In this document: one piece after another, positions 50,352 through 59,569 of the stretch | Position numbering within the stretch: the first letter of the stretch is position 1 | Layout of the letters: every line of letters starts with the position of its first letter | Source: DATCMU01 sp036563245 | Lineage (GTDB): Bacteria > Pseudomonadota > Alphaproteobacteria > Rhizobiales > Devosiaceae | Assembly: GCA_036563245.1 (NCBI GenBank) | Contig: DATCMU010000044.1 | Coordinates: 41,179 to 105,178 of the forward strand | Reading direction: 5' to 3' | DNA: 64,000 nt | The notes under the pieces: model-generated | What the model was told of the DNA's origin: nothing | Seen by the model: only the letters and a program-made list of their open reading frames with translations | Database searches by the model: none | Made by a program: the position numbers and the translations under genes

Positions 50352-51323
50352 ATGGACGGCCTGAGTATAGTTCTGATCCTGATCGGCGTATTGGCGGTAC
50401 TCGTGGTATTCGCCGGCGCCAAGACCGTACCCCAAGGCTACAATTATACCGTCGAGCGGTTCGGTCGCTATACGCGCACGCTCAAGCCCGGGCTCAATCT
50501 GATCGTGCCCTTCGTCGATGGCATCGGTAGAAAGCTGAACATGATGGAGCAGGTGCTCGATGTGCCGCACCAGGAAGTGATCACGCGCGATAACGCGACG
50601 GTCACGGTGAATGGCGTGAACTTCTACCAGATCCTCGACGCCGCCATGGCCGCCTATGAAGTGGCGCAACTGGAAACCGCCGTTCTCAACCTCACCATGA
50701 CAAATATCCGCACGGTGATGGGCTCGATGGACCTGGATGAGCTCCTGTCCAATCGCGACGAAATCAACCACCGGTTGCTCAAGGTCGTGGATGCCGCGGT
50801 CAGCCCGTGGGGCGTCAAGATCACCCGCATCGAGATCAAGGATATCGATCCGCCCAAGGACCTGGTGGATTCCATGGCCCGCCAGATGAAAGCCGAACGC
50901 GAAAAGCGCGCAGCGATCCTGGAGGCGGAAGGCCGCCGGCAAAGCGCGATCCTTGAGGCCGAAGGCAAGAAGCAGGCGCAGGTTCTGGAGGCGGAAGGCC
51001 GGCGCGAGGCCGCGTTCCGCGACGCCGAGGCGCGGGAGCGTTCAGCCGACGCCGAAGCCAAGGCGACCGCCTCGGTTTCCGAGGCCATCGCCAAGGGTGA
51101 CGTGCAGGCCATCAACTATTTCGTGGCCAACAACTATATCAAGGCCCTCGAGGGGTTGGCGAAGTCGCCAAACCAGAAGGTGCTGATGCTGCCGGTCGAG
51201 GCGGCCAATGTCATCGGCGCGCTGGGCGGGATCGCCGAGATCGCGAGGGAGACCTTCGGGGGCGACGGTGGCGCCGGCCCGCGGCGCGGCGGCAATTCGC
51301 GCCCGCCAACGACCGGCATGTGA
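50352..51323 (+). CDS. SPFH/stomatin-type membrane protein (QmcA-like)
   Basis: The 323 residues start with a membrane helix (LSIVLILIGVLAVLVVFAG). An SPFH/band-7 domain (about 25-190, KTVPQGYNYTVERFGRY) follows, then a coiled coil rich in EAEGRR/KK repeats, and a Gly/Arg-rich tail. Such proteins form large cages or microdomains in the inner membrane. GGGAG precedes the ATG at 50352. An NfeD gene follows after 24 bases, the common pairing in bacteria. Confidence 0.92.
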   Translation: MDGLSIVLILIGVLAVLVVFAGAKTVPQGYNYTVERFGRYTRTLKPGLNLIVPFVDGIGRKLNMMEQVLDVPHQEVITRDNATVTVNGVNFYQILDAAMAAYEVAQLETAVLNLTMTNIRTVMGSMDLDELLSNRDEINHRLLKVVDAAVSPWGVKITRIEIKDIDPPKDLVDSMARQMKAEREKRAAILEAEGRRQSAILEAEGKKQAQVLEAEGRREAAFRDAEARERSADAEAKATASVSEAIAKGDVQAINYFVANNYIKALEGLAKSPNQKVLMLPVEAANVIGALGGIAEIARETFGGDGGAGPRRGGNSRPPTTGM

Positions 51324-51347
51324 CCGGCCGGCGAAAGGAGCGCTGAG

Positions 51348-51815
51348 GTGGACCTGCTCAACCTTTTTCTCAGCTACGGGCCGTGGTCATGGGTGATCGT
51401 GGGCATCGTATTGCTGGCCATCGAGCTTGTGGCGCCTGGCGGCGTATTCGTCTGGCTCGGCGCTGCGGCCATCGTCACCGGGCTGCTGGTGCTGCTGGCG
51501 CCGATCGGCTGGCCGCTGCAATTCGTGGTGTTTGGCGTTCTTTCGGTCGCGGGTATTTCAGCCTGGCTCGTCTATGTGCGCGGGCGCGGCCGATCGGATA
51601 CCGACCGGCCATTCCTCAATCGCCGTGCAGAAGCCAATGTCGGGCGCGAGGCGGTGCTGACCGAACCGATCCGCAATGGCTTTGGGCAGATCGAGCTGGG
51701 AGACTCGGTGTGGAGGGTCTCCGGGCCGGAGCTGCCGGCCGGCCAGCGGGTGAGGGTCGTTGGGAATTCGGGCACGGTCCTTGCCGTGGAGGCCGTGGAA
51801 CGGATAGACGCCTGA
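51348..51815 (+). CDS. NfeD family membrane protein
   Basis: The 155 residues have three to four membrane helices (LLAIELVAPGGVFVWLGAAAIVTGLL) and a C-terminal OB-fold domain (about 85-155, GREAVLTEPIRNGFGQIELGDSVWRV). Short NfeD proteins like this lack the protease domain and work with the SPFH protein encoded just upstream. AGGAG precedes the GTG start. Confidence 0.92.
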   Translation: MDLLNLFLSYGPWSWVIVGIVLLAIELVAPGGVFVWLGAAAIVTGLLVLLAPIGWPLQFVVFGVLSVAGISAWLVYVRGRGRSDTDRPFLNRRAEANVGREAVLTEPIRNGFGQIELGDSVWRVSGPELPAGQRVRVVGNSGTVLAVEAVERIDA

Positions 51816-51819
51816 CCGA

Positions 51820-52671
51820 TTACGGCGTGAGGCTTGTGGGCACGGGCGGTTTCTTGTCGAGCAGCAGGATGGTGACGCGCTGGTTGGCCGCCATATAGGG
51901 ATCGTTGGGGAAGAAGGGTGCGGTGTCCGCCTTGCCCACCACCGAGTCCATGCGATCCGCGGGCATGCCGAATTCCTCGAGGATCGCGCGCACGGCATTG
52001 GCGCGGTCCGAGGTCAGTTCCCACTTGCCGTATTGCGCGTTGTCGTAGTGCCCGCCCGCCGCTGTATGGCCAGAGATCCGGATCTGGTTCGGCATCCGGG
52101 CCAGAATGGGCGCTATGGCGGCGATGGCCTTGCGTGTTGATTCGTAAGGGAATTTCGACCCTTCTGGGAACATGGGCCGACCGGTCTGGTCGGCGAAGAC
52201 GATATTGAGACCTTCCGGGGTCTCCTGCAGGATCAGGTTGTCCTGCAAATAGGTGATGTCGGGCAGATCCTGCCACGCCTGGCGGATCGAGGCGGCAGCC
52301 AGCGAGAATTGGCCGGGCTGGTCGATCTCGGTGCGCTGAGTGCGGAACGTGTTGGCCTCCTGGCCCTGCCTTGAGAACTCGGGGTGATCGACCGCCGAAT
52401 ATTCGGTGTCTTTCTTCACAGGGACCGGCGATACGTCCTTGAGATAGTCGCGCTCGGGATTGCCGTCATGTTCGATGACGCCGGCCTTCTTCTGCACCTC
52501 GATGATGCCGAATGCGTCCTTCATCGAACCGGCGACGATCTGCAGCTTCTCCTTGTCCTGGATGGAAAAGGAGATGATGAGCACGAAGAAGCACACCAGC
52601 AGCGACATCAGGTCGGCAAAGGTGACGAGCCATTCGGGCACCTGGCTGGCGGCTGGTTCCTTGCGTGCCAT
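51820..52671 (-). CDS. MotB-like stator protein with OmpA domain
   Basis: The 283 residues have one membrane helix with FADLMSLLVCFFVLIISFS; Asp20 matches the ion-binding Asp of MotB/PomB. A linker follows, then an OmpA-like peptidoglycan-binding domain with FPYESTRKAIAAIAPILARMPNQIRISGHTA. It pairs with the MotA-like gene 21 bases upstream to form an ion-driven stator. No flagellar genes are visible, so whether it drives flagella is open. Confidence 0.85.
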   Translation of the reverse strand: MARKEPAASQVPEWLVTFADLMSLLVCFFVLIISFSIQDKEKLQIVAGSMKDAFGIIEVQKKAGVIEHDGNPERDYLKDVSPVPVKKDTEYSAVDHPEFSRQGQEANTFRTQRTEIDQPGQFSLAAASIRQAWQDLPDITYLQDNLILQETPEGLNIVFADQTGRPMFPEGSKFPYESTRKAIAAIAPILARMPNQIRISGHTAAGGHYDNAQYGKWELTSDRANAVRAILEEFGMPADRMDSVVGKADTAPFFPNDPYMAANQRVTILLLDKKPPVPTSLTP

Positions 52672-52692
52672 CGGGGGCCTCCGCGCTCGCCC

Positions 52693-53463
52693 TCAGGCCG
52701 CTTCGGCGACGGGTGCGGGGCGCTGGTGCTCAGGCAGGTAGGCGACCAGCATCTCCCGCACCAGATTGGGGCTCTTGCCTTCGCGGACCGAGAGCACGCC
52801 ATCGATGATCAGGGTCTGGTTGACCTCCTCGAAACCGATCTTGGCGATCAGCTTGTCCGAGATCGGGAGGCAGACCAGGTTTGCAATGACCGCTCCATAA
52901 AGGGTCGTGAGCAGGGCGACGGCCATGGATGGCCCAATGGTCGAGGGATCGTCCATGTTGCCCAGCATCTGCACCAGTCCCACCAGAGTGCCGATCATGC
53001 CGTAGGCGGGGGCCGCGTCGCCGAGCGACTTGAACACGCGCTGACCCTCGGCGAGCCGGGTCAGGTACTGGTCGCGTTCGCGCTCCATGGTTTCCCGAAT
53101 GAAGGCGGCGTCATATCCGTCCGCGATGTACTGGGCGCCCTTTTGCAGGTTCGGTTCGGAGATATCGATGCCCTCGAGCCCAAGCGGACCCTGCCGGCGG
53201 ACCACGTCGCTCATCTCCGCGACCTTCTCGATCAGCTCGTTTGGCGCATAGTTCTTGTGGGTGAAGGCCACGCGGCCACCGGTGACGAAGGCCTGCCCAA
53301 CACCGGCGAGCGGAAAGCGGATGAGCGTTGCGGCAAGGCCGCCTCCGAACACGATCAGGACGGACGGGATGTCGATGAAGGAGGCGAACGATCCGCCCAG
53401 GAGAATCGCCACGGCGATAACCACGCCACCCGCGGCAATTCCGATGACCGTGGCCAGATCCAT
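52693..53463 (-). CDS. MotA/PomA-like stator protein
   Basis: The 256 residues have four membrane helices of the MotA type: DLATVIGIAAGGVVIAVAI at the start, SFIDIPSVLIVFGGGLAATLI, then a cytoplasmic loop and GDAAPAYGMIGTLVGLVQML plus a last helix. I chose the ATG at 53463 (GGGAG upstream) over a longer frame. It encodes the ion channel partner of the MotB-like protein that follows. Confidence 0.87.
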   Translation of the reverse strand: MDLATVIGIAAGGVVIAVAILLGGSFASFIDIPSVLIVFGGGLAATLIRFPLAGVGQAFVTGGRVAFTHKNYAPNELIEKVAEMSDVVRRQGPLGLEGIDISEPNLQKGAQYIADGYDAAFIRETMERERDQYLTRLAEGQRVFKSLGDAAPAYGMIGTLVGLVQMLGNMDDPSTIGPSMAVALLTTLYGAVIANLVCLPISDKLIAKIGFEEVNQTLIIDGVLSVREGKSPNLVREMLVAYLPEHQRPAPVAEAA

Positions 53464-53583
53464 CCTGGATACTCCCTCGTGCCATGCACGTACGCACAAC
53501 TTCTGTCGCACGGACTGTAGGCACGAGAGGCTAAATAGCTGTTAATCGGCGCAAGCGCCCGCCGTGCCGGCCTGGCGCCGGGA

Positions 53584-54474
53584 TCACTTGCCGATGGGCA
53601 ACTCGTCTGTGAGCATGCGGATTTCACGCAGGAAATGGCTGGCGATGTCGGGCCGGTCCAGGGCAAACACCACGTTGGCGGTGAGGAAGCCGATCTTGGA
53701 GCCGCAATCGAAGCTCCGGCCGGTATATTTCACGCCGGTGAAGGCGTCGTCCTGCATCAGGGTCTGCATGGCGTCGGTAATCTGGATCTCGCCGCCGGTG
53801 CCGGCGGTCTGGCCACCCAGAATATTGAAGATCTCCGGCTGCAGGATGTATCGCCCAGAGATGATCAGGTTGGACGGAGCCGCGCCCGGCGCGGGCTTTT
53901 CGACCATGGAGGTGATTTCGAAGCCGGTATCCGGGCCCTCTCCGCGACCGACCACGCCGTATGAAGAGACCTCGGAGGGGGCCACTTCCTCCACCGCGAT
54001 GATGTTGCCGCCCCGCTCGTCATAGGCAGCCATCATCTGGGCAAGCACGCCCGGCGAGGATTTGAACAGCATGTCGGGCAGCAGGAGCGCGAACGGCTCG
54101 CGCCCCACAAGATCGCGGGCGCACCACACCGCATGGCCGAGGCCCAGCGGTTCCTGCTGGCGAGTGAAGCTGGACTGGCCCGGGCGCGGCAGGTCCTTGC
54201 GCAATTCGGCCAGCGCATCGGTCTTGCCGCGCTCCGCCAGGGTGACTTCGAGTTCGAACTGGCGGTCGAAGTGGTCTTCTATGACGCCCTTGTTGCGGCC
54301 GGTCACGAAGACGAAGTGTTCGATGCCGGCTTCACGGGCTTCTTCTACCGCGTACTGGATCAGCGGCCGGTCGACCACCGGCAGCATTTCCTTGGGCATT
54401 GCCTTGGTAGCGGGCAGGAAGCGCGTGCCCAGACCGGCAACGGGAAACACGGCTGTTCGAACTCGACGGGACAC
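53584..54474 (-). CDS. galU: UTP-glucose-1-phosphate uridylyltransferase
   Basis: The 296 residues match GalU, which makes UDP-glucose for cell-surface sugars. AVFPVAGLGTRFLPATKAMPKEMLPVVDRP is the nucleotide-binding start, and EKPAPGAAPSNLIISGRYIL is also typical. It is divergent from galE, which uses its product; the two share a 157-base spacer. Confidence 0.95.
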   Translation of the reverse strand: MSRRVRTAVFPVAGLGTRFLPATKAMPKEMLPVVDRPLIQYAVEEAREAGIEHFVFVTGRNKGVIEDHFDRQFELEVTLAERGKTDALAELRKDLPRPGQSSFTRQQEPLGLGHAVWCARDLVGREPFALLLPDMLFKSSPGVLAQMMAAYDERGGNIIAVEEVAPSEVSSYGVVGRGEGPDTGFEITSMVEKPAPGAAPSNLIISGRYILQPEIFNILGGQTAGTGGEIQITDAMQTLMQDDAFTGVKYTGRSFDCGSKIGFLTANVVFALDRPDIASHFLREIRMLTDELPIGK

Positions 54475-54631
54475 TGCGGACTCCTCTTCAACGCGTCACA
54501 ATTGCTACACGCGTAAGCCTATGGCAACTCCTGATGGCTAGCATCGCGCCAACTATGTACGGTGTGCACGAAAGCTCAGGTTAACGCGAATCCCCTGGGC
54601 GTGCGGCGCGAATCATTCTGGAGTTTGTTGC

Positions 54632-55633
54632 ATGGCGGTTCTTGTTACGGGTGGCGCGGGCTACATCGGAAGTCACATGGTGTTGCGGCTCGCGGATGCC
54701 GGCGAAGCGGTCGTCGTGCTCGACAACCTGACCACCGGGTTCGACTGGGCCGTCGATTCGCGGGCGACGCTGGTCGAGGGCAATGTCGCGGATGCCGCAC
54801 TGGTCGGCGAATTGATCGCGCGCCATTCGATCGACGCCATCATTCATTTCGCGGGCTCCATCGTCGTGCCGGAATCGGTGGAGAATCCGCTCAAATACTA
54901 CCGCAACAACACGGCGGCATCCCGGGATCTTATCGAGGCCGCGGTCAAGGGCGGCGTGAAGCATTTCGTCTTTTCCTCGACCGCGGCGGTCTACGGGATG
55001 ACGGGGCTCGAGCCGGTGTTCGAGGACAGCCTGCTCAATCCGCTCTCGCCCTACGGGCGCTCCAAGCTGATGACGGAGATGATGCTGGCGGACGTGGCGG
55101 CCGCGCATGATTTCACCTATGGGGCCTTGCGCTATTTCAACGTTGCCGGTGCCGATCCGAAGGGACGCTCCGGCCAGTCGACCGCGCGGGCCACGCACCT
55201 GATCAAGGTCGCGTGCCAGGCGGCGCTGGGCGAACGCGCGTCCATGCAGATTTTCGGCACCGATTTCGACACTCCGGACGGCACCGGCGTGCGCGACTAC
55301 ATCCACGTTACCGATCTGGTCGAGGCCCATGCGCTCCTGCTGGCGCATCTCAGAAATGGGGGGGAAAGCCAGACGCTGAATTGCGGGTATGGACGGGGAT
55401 ATTCAGTCCGGCAGGTGATCGACACGGTGAAGTCGGTCAGCGGCGTCGACTTCAAGGTCGAGGAAAGCCCCAGGCGCGCCGGCGATCCAGCGGCGATCGT
55501 CGCCGGAGCAGACCGGGTGCGCGAAGTCCTGGGCTGGAAGCCGGCGCACGAGGCCCTGCCCGAAATCGTCAAATCGGCCTATGATTGGGAACAGGGCCTG
55601 CTTCGCCGCAACCTGAGACCGGAAATCTCCTGA
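54632..55633 (+). CDS. galE: UDP-glucose 4-epimerase
   Basis: The 333 residues are a short-chain epimerase: NAD-binding GGAGYIGSHM at the N-terminus, SSTAAVYG and the catalytic Tyr-Lys in LSPYGRSKLM, then LRYFNVAGADPKGR. It interconverts UDP-glucose and UDP-galactose and supplies surface polysaccharide synthesis. A related 4-epimerase substrate cannot be excluded. Confidence 0.93.
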   Translation: MAVLVTGGAGYIGSHMVLRLADAGEAVVVLDNLTTGFDWAVDSRATLVEGNVADAALVGELIARHSIDAIIHFAGSIVVPESVENPLKYYRNNTAASRDLIEAAVKGGVKHFVFSSTAAVYGMTGLEPVFEDSLLNPLSPYGRSKLMTEMMLADVAAAHDFTYGALRYFNVAGADPKGRSGQSTARATHLIKVACQAALGERASMQIFGTDFDTPDGTGVRDYIHVTDLVEAHALLLAHLRNGGESQTLNCGYGRGYSVRQVIDTVKSVSGVDFKVEESPRRAGDPAAIVAGADRVREVLGWKPAHEALPEIVKSAYDWEQGLLRRNLRPEIS

Positions 55634-55667
55634 GCGGCTGGACATGGCGGGCAATGCGGAGGCTCCA

Positions 55668-56882
55668 ATGCCCGCCATCAGATCGCTGATCCTCCTTCTG
55701 GCGTGTGTCGCAGTCCCTTCGTTGGCTGCGGCGGCGCCGGTGGGGAGCTTTGCCGACCTGCTCCGGACATTCGAGGCCAAGGCCATTGCGGCCGGGATTT
55801 CCCCGGCAACCTACCGGCGTGCGACCGCCGGCCTGACACCCGATCCGGCAATAGAAAAACTGGTCTCAACCCAGCCTGAATTCACCACGCCGATTTGGGA
55901 TTACATCGACCGGCGGGTCAGCGCGACCCGCATCGCGCGCGGGCAACAGGCGTTCGCCGCCAACCGTGCCCTGTTCGAGCGCATCGGTAGCCGGTTCGGC
56001 GTCGACCCCTACGTCCTGGCGGCGATCTGGGGCATGGAGACGGACTATGGCGCGGTGCTCGGCAACGCCAATCTGATCAAGCCGGTGATCCGTTCGCTCG
56101 CCACCCTCGTCCATGAACGGCGCGGTCGCCTTGTGGAAGACGAAGGCGAACTGATCGCAGCGCTCACGATCATCGACAAGGGATGGGCGACCCCCCAGGG
56201 TCTGGTGGGGTCATGGGCCGGCGCGCTGGGGCACCTGCAGATCAGCGCATCGGGTTATCTCAAATACCGCACAGATGGTGACGGAGATGGGCGGATCGAC
56301 GTGCACCGCTCGCTTGCCGATGCGCTTGCGACCAGTGCGACCTTTCTCAAGGCGCTTGGCTACATGCCGGGAGTGGACTGGGGCTTCGAGGTCGAATTGC
56401 CCAAGGGATTCGATTACCTGCTGGCCGACCGGGAAACCCTGAGGCCGGTGTCGTTCTTCGCCGAGCGCGGTGTCCGCCGCGTCAAGGGCCGGCAGTTCTC
56501 GGATCTGGGCCAGCCGGTATTTCTCTACGTGCCGGCCGGGGCGAACGGACCCAAATTCCTCATGACCGGCAACTACCTGGTGCTCAAGGGCTACAATTTT
56601 TCCGACAGCTACGCGCTTTCGGTGGCTCACCTGACCGACCGGCTGAAAGGCAGCGGGGATTTCGCCGCCGCCTGGCCGCGCGGAACGAAATTCCCCGATC
56701 GTGAGCAGCGCGTTGCCATCCAGAAGCGGCTCAAGGAGATGGGCTATTATGATGGGGCGGTCGATGGGCGCATCGGACCGGTTACCCAGGCCGCCTATCA
56801 GGCGTTTCAGGCGGCGCGGGGGGAGGTGGCCGACGGGTTCATTACCCTGGCGAGCTATCGTGAATTGGCTTCCGGCCAGTAA
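55668..56882 (+). CDS. Lytic murein transglycosylase, MltB-like, with peptidoglycan-binding domain
   Basis: The 404 residues have a signal peptide (ending near LAAAAP), an MltB-type catalytic domain (about 25-320; the catalytic Glu in AAIWGMETDYG) and a C-terminal PG_binding_1 domain (about 335-400, QRVAIQKRLKEMGYYDGAVDGRIGP). It cleaves the glycan chains of peptidoglycan in the periplasm. GAGG stands before the ATG at 55668, which I prefer over an earlier ATG at 55644. Confidence 0.9.
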   Translation: MPAIRSLILLLACVAVPSLAAAAPVGSFADLLRTFEAKAIAAGISPATYRRATAGLTPDPAIEKLVSTQPEFTTPIWDYIDRRVSATRIARGQQAFAANRALFERIGSRFGVDPYVLAAIWGMETDYGAVLGNANLIKPVIRSLATLVHERRGRLVEDEGELIAALTIIDKGWATPQGLVGSWAGALGHLQISASGYLKYRTDGDGDGRIDVHRSLADALATSATFLKALGYMPGVDWGFEVELPKGFDYLLADRETLRPVSFFAERGVRRVKGRQFSDLGQPVFLYVPAGANGPKFLMTGNYLVLKGYNFSDSYALSVAHLTDRLKGSGDFAAAWPRGTKFPDREQRVAIQKRLKEMGYYDGAVDGRIGPVTQAAYQAFQAARGEVADGFITLASYRELASGQ

Positions 56883-56967
56883 CGGCCAAATCGAGTGCGG
56901 TGCATCAGCCGCCTTTGTCTTGACCAGACTTGCTGATATTGGAAGGCGGACCGCAACAGGAGCGTTC

Positions 56968-58146
56968 ATGCCCCGTATCGCCGCCGCTGTTCTCTTTGTG
57001 CTTCTGGTGTTCGGTGCCCTCGCGCCGGTCAGCGCCCAGGCGCAGGACGCCCAGTCATCCGACCGGGTGCTGCAGCGCCGGGTGACGCTGTTCGACATGC
57101 TCTTCGGCCCCAGGGACGAAACGCCGCCACCTGCCGACACGCAGCCCGCCCAGCAGCCCAAGGCACCGGTGCAGCGGGTGACCAGGCCCGCGCCACCGCC
57201 GCCCCCGCCCGCGGTCGACAAGGTGGAGGGGGCGACCCGTCTCGCGGTGATGGGCGATTCTCTGGCGACCGACCTCGCCAAGGCGCTCGAGCGCTCGCAT
57301 GCAGAGGATCCCAACCTGCAGATCGTCGACATGGGGGTCGGCTCATCGGGCTTCGTGCGCGACGATTATTACGACTGGAACAAGGCGCTGGCCGACGCCA
57401 TCGCCAATGACAGTTTCGACATGGCGGTGGTGATGATCGGCATCAACGACCGCCAGACGCTGCGCGACAACGGAACCTCGCTCAAGCCGCTGACCGACGA
57501 ATGGAAATCGGTCTATTCGGATCGCCTCAAGACATTCCTCGATCAGTTGCGCGCGGCGAACAAGCCGGTCATCTGGGTGGGCCTGCCGCCGATGCGGGCG
57601 TCGAGCTATTCCGCCGCGATTTCGCAGATCGCGAGTTTGCAGCAACTGGCCGCGTTCGGGGCTGGCGCGCAATATGTCGATATCTTCGACCGGTTCGCCG
57701 ACGAGAACGGGCAGTATTCCTCCTATGGACCGGACCTGAACGGGCAGAACGCGCTCATGCGCAAGTCCGATGGCATCCATTTCGCCAATGCGGGGGCCGA
57801 CAAGCTGGCGTTCTATGTCAACCAGTCGCTCAAGCTCTATTATCACGGCGGAACGCTGAGTTTCGCGGTTGCCGATCCGCTCGAGGGCACCGATGCGCAG
57901 GCCATGGTTCGCCTGCCCTATCAGGGGTTGGGACAAATCCGGCACCTTGAAGTGGCCGGGCCGGTGATGCCGCTCGAAGCGGGGCCGCCGCGGGCCGATA
58001 CGCTGATGAGCGCGTCCGACGAGCGGGCCAGCGCGATCTTCTCGCTTCAAAGGATGGTTGCCGCACCCCTTGGCCGCGCCGACGCTTTCGGCGTGGGCAT
58101 CGCCCCGCCTGACGCACCTCCCCAGCCTTCCCAGGCGGAGGAGTGA
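56968..58146 (+). CDS. Secreted SGNH-hydrolase-like protein, DUF459
   Basis: The 392 residues have a signal peptide (ending near VSAQAQ), a Pro-rich linker and an SGNH domain (about 80-290) with AVMGDSLATDLAKAL (catalytic Ser), VVMIGINDRQ (block III Asn) and SDGIHFANAGADKLA (Asp-x-x-His). It is probably a periplasmic esterase, perhaps acting on cell-wall sugars, as suggested by the transglycosylase gene just upstream. CAGGAG precedes the ATG at 56968. Confidence 0.86.
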   Translation: MPRIAAAVLFVLLVFGALAPVSAQAQDAQSSDRVLQRRVTLFDMLFGPRDETPPPADTQPAQQPKAPVQRVTRPAPPPPPPAVDKVEGATRLAVMGDSLATDLAKALERSHAEDPNLQIVDMGVGSSGFVRDDYYDWNKALADAIANDSFDMAVVMIGINDRQTLRDNGTSLKPLTDEWKSVYSDRLKTFLDQLRAANKPVIWVGLPPMRASSYSAAISQIASLQQLAAFGAGAQYVDIFDRFADENGQYSSYGPDLNGQNALMRKSDGIHFANAGADKLAFYVNQSLKLYYHGGTLSFAVADPLEGTDAQAMVRLPYQGLGQIRHLEVAGPVMPLEAGPPRADTLMSASDERASAIFSLQRMVAAPLGRADAFGVGIAPPDAPPQPSQAEE

Positions 58147-58192
58147 GGGGGCGCTCGAGTTACCTCATGGAATCGGATGAGGCCTTCTCCCT

Positions 58193-58228
58193 CCCCTTGA
58201 TGGGGAGGGAAGCCGCGAAGCGGCAGGG
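58193..58228 (+). repeat. 36-bp dispersed repeat, left copy beside the accessory island
   Basis: It begins CCCCTTGATGGGGAGGG and ends GCCGC-GAAG-CGGCAGGG. It matches the copy at 60087-60122 at 35 of 36 bases in the same orientation. It lies in the 261-base spacer after the SGNH gene, where I see no gene. Confidence 0.7.
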
Positions 58229-58407
58229 CGCAGTCCGGTGTCGGGCGAATAGGAATTGGTTCGCAATTTTGTACTTGAGAAAACACGCGACGTGAGCGAA
58301 GGCGATTCGCGAAAGGCCGGCGCTGAAATAGAGATCAGGTTCGTAGGCATCGCAGGAATTGGGAGGACAGCGACCGGCTGCCCTCAGAAGCGACCCATGA
58401 TGTCGTA

Positions 58408-58914
58408 TCAATGATCCTGGGATTCGAGAGAATCGAGGATGCTCTGCGTAAGTACCGGGCCGGTGGAAGCCATAGCGAGAAGCTCATTTGCGAATCCGAT
58501 TAAGTCGCGGCCAACGATTTTTGCTTTGCCTGCAATATGTTGGGTTTTGTCTGGGTTAAGTTCTAGGATGGAAAAAGTAATCATTTCGGTTTCCGGGTCG
58601 TAGTCAGACAGTGTCCCATGAACGATATTGTGTCGTATGTCTGATATGGCTTTGGCTCGCTCCACAAAGTGTAGGCACGCCTTTCTATGCGGGGCGAGGG
58701 GCGCAAGGCGTCGGAAACATTTGCGTAAGTACTTTACTTTTCGGCTAAACATCTTGGGGATTTCTTTTTCAATTTCATCGCCGCCAACATCGCGGTAGGC
58801 GATGGCAGTCCACATGTCCAATGTGTTCTCTACGAACGACCAATTCAGGACGAGCATCCCAACGCTTGTTATGATGTGGGGCATGATCTCCGGAGAAACC
58901 GACGGCTCACGCAT
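58408..58914 (-). CDS. Hypothetical protein with HEPN-like RHNIVH motif
   Basis: The 168-residue, mostly helical protein has LNWSFVENTLDMWTAIAYRD near residue 25 and SDIRHNIVHGTL at 91-102. R94-x4-H99 fits the R-x4-6-H motif of HEPN RNases, found in abortive-infection and toxin proteins. There is no signal or membrane segment. The GC content of its coding sequence is clearly lower than that of its neighbours (one sampled line is about 45%), a sign of transfer. It lies beside a DUF1778/GNAT toxin-antitoxin pair in a small island. The HEPN assignment is by motif only. Confidence 0.6.
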   Translation of the reverse strand: MREPSVSPEIMPHIITSVGMLVLNWSFVENTLDMWTAIAYRDVGGDEIEKEIPKMFSRKVKYLRKCFRRLAPLAPHRKACLHFVERAKAISDIRHNIVHGTLSDYDPETEMITFSILELNPDKTQHIAGKAKIVGRDLIGFANELLAMASTGPVLTQSILDSLESQDH

Positions 58915-58966
58915 GTCAAAACCTCAATAAGGCGACGAACTAAATTCAGGGAAACGGCAAGGCGGA

Positions 58967-59046
58967 TGCCAAATACGCCCCCTGATCCGCACAAGGACGA
59001 GGGGAAGCCAAAACAGTCTGGCAAGTCAGGCAAGTAAGGCAAGCCC
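58967..59046 (+). repeat. Tiny reading frame ending in a GGCAAGTMA tandem repeat
   Basis: A 23-codon frame (58967-59038, MPNTPPDPHKDEGKPKQSG...) with AAGG upstream ends in three 9-base units starting GGCAAG (59021-59046). It may be a real micro-gene or chance; I lean to chance. The rest of this 145-base spacer holds nothing I recognise. Confidence 0.3.
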
Positions 59047-59059
59047 GGCCTGAGAAACT

Positions 59060-59569
59060 CTACAGGGCGGCGGTGATTTGCCTGATCGACATGAAATAGG
59101 TTCGGTCGCTGTCTGGATAGGCAATGAAGCCAAAGGCCGAATAGAATGCTGCCGCTTCGTCATCTATTGCGTGAACCATGACCGCTCGACACCCGATTTG
59201 TCGAGATACCTGCACCGCGCGAAGAAGCGCATCCTTCAGAAGGCCTGACCCCACTTTCATGCCTTGATAGGACGTTGCGACCGCGAGGCGCCCAATAAGG
59301 ATCACTGGAACGGGATTGGGTAAGTCGCCGCCGAGTTTTGGCGGGAATTGGGCGCGACGAACGGAGCCGGTTGCCAGACAATAATATCCGACAACCTCAT
59401 CGCCCACGCAGACGACGTAACTGCGAGCGCTGCGGCCTTCAGATTTCAGGGCTCTATATTTCAACCAATCGTCGAGCAGTTGTTTTCCGCACGAGAATTG
59501 GCCCGTTTGGTGTTCCGCGGCGATTGGTACGGGCGGCGAAAAGTCAGTCGCCCGTGCCGGTGGCGTCAT
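59060..59569 (-). CDS. GNAT-family toxin (TacT/AtaT-like)
   Basis: The 169 residues have the toxin-type GNAT layout: FSCGKQLLDDWLKYRAL near the N-terminus, YYCLATGSVRR, IGRLAVATSYQGMKVGSGLLKDAL (acetyl-CoA loop) and AAFYSAFGFIAYPDS. TacT-like toxins acetylate the amino acid on charged tRNAs and halt translation. Its start overlaps the antitoxin stop (ATGA at 59566-59569), the standard order antitoxin then toxin. Confidence 0.92.
   Translation of the reverse strand: MTPPARATDFSPPVPIAAEHQTGQFSCGKQLLDDWLKYRALKSEGRSARSYVVCVGDEVVGYYCLATGSVRRAQFPPKLGGDLPNPVPVILIGRLAVATSYQGMKVGSGLLKDALLRAVQVSRQIGCRAVMVHAIDDEAAAFYSAFGFIAYPDSDRTYFMSIRQITAAL

Noticed and set aside
59021..59046. Short tandem GGCAAG repeats considered as a CRISPR-like array
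   Set aside because: The units are 9 bases long with no spacers; it is a simple tandem repeat.
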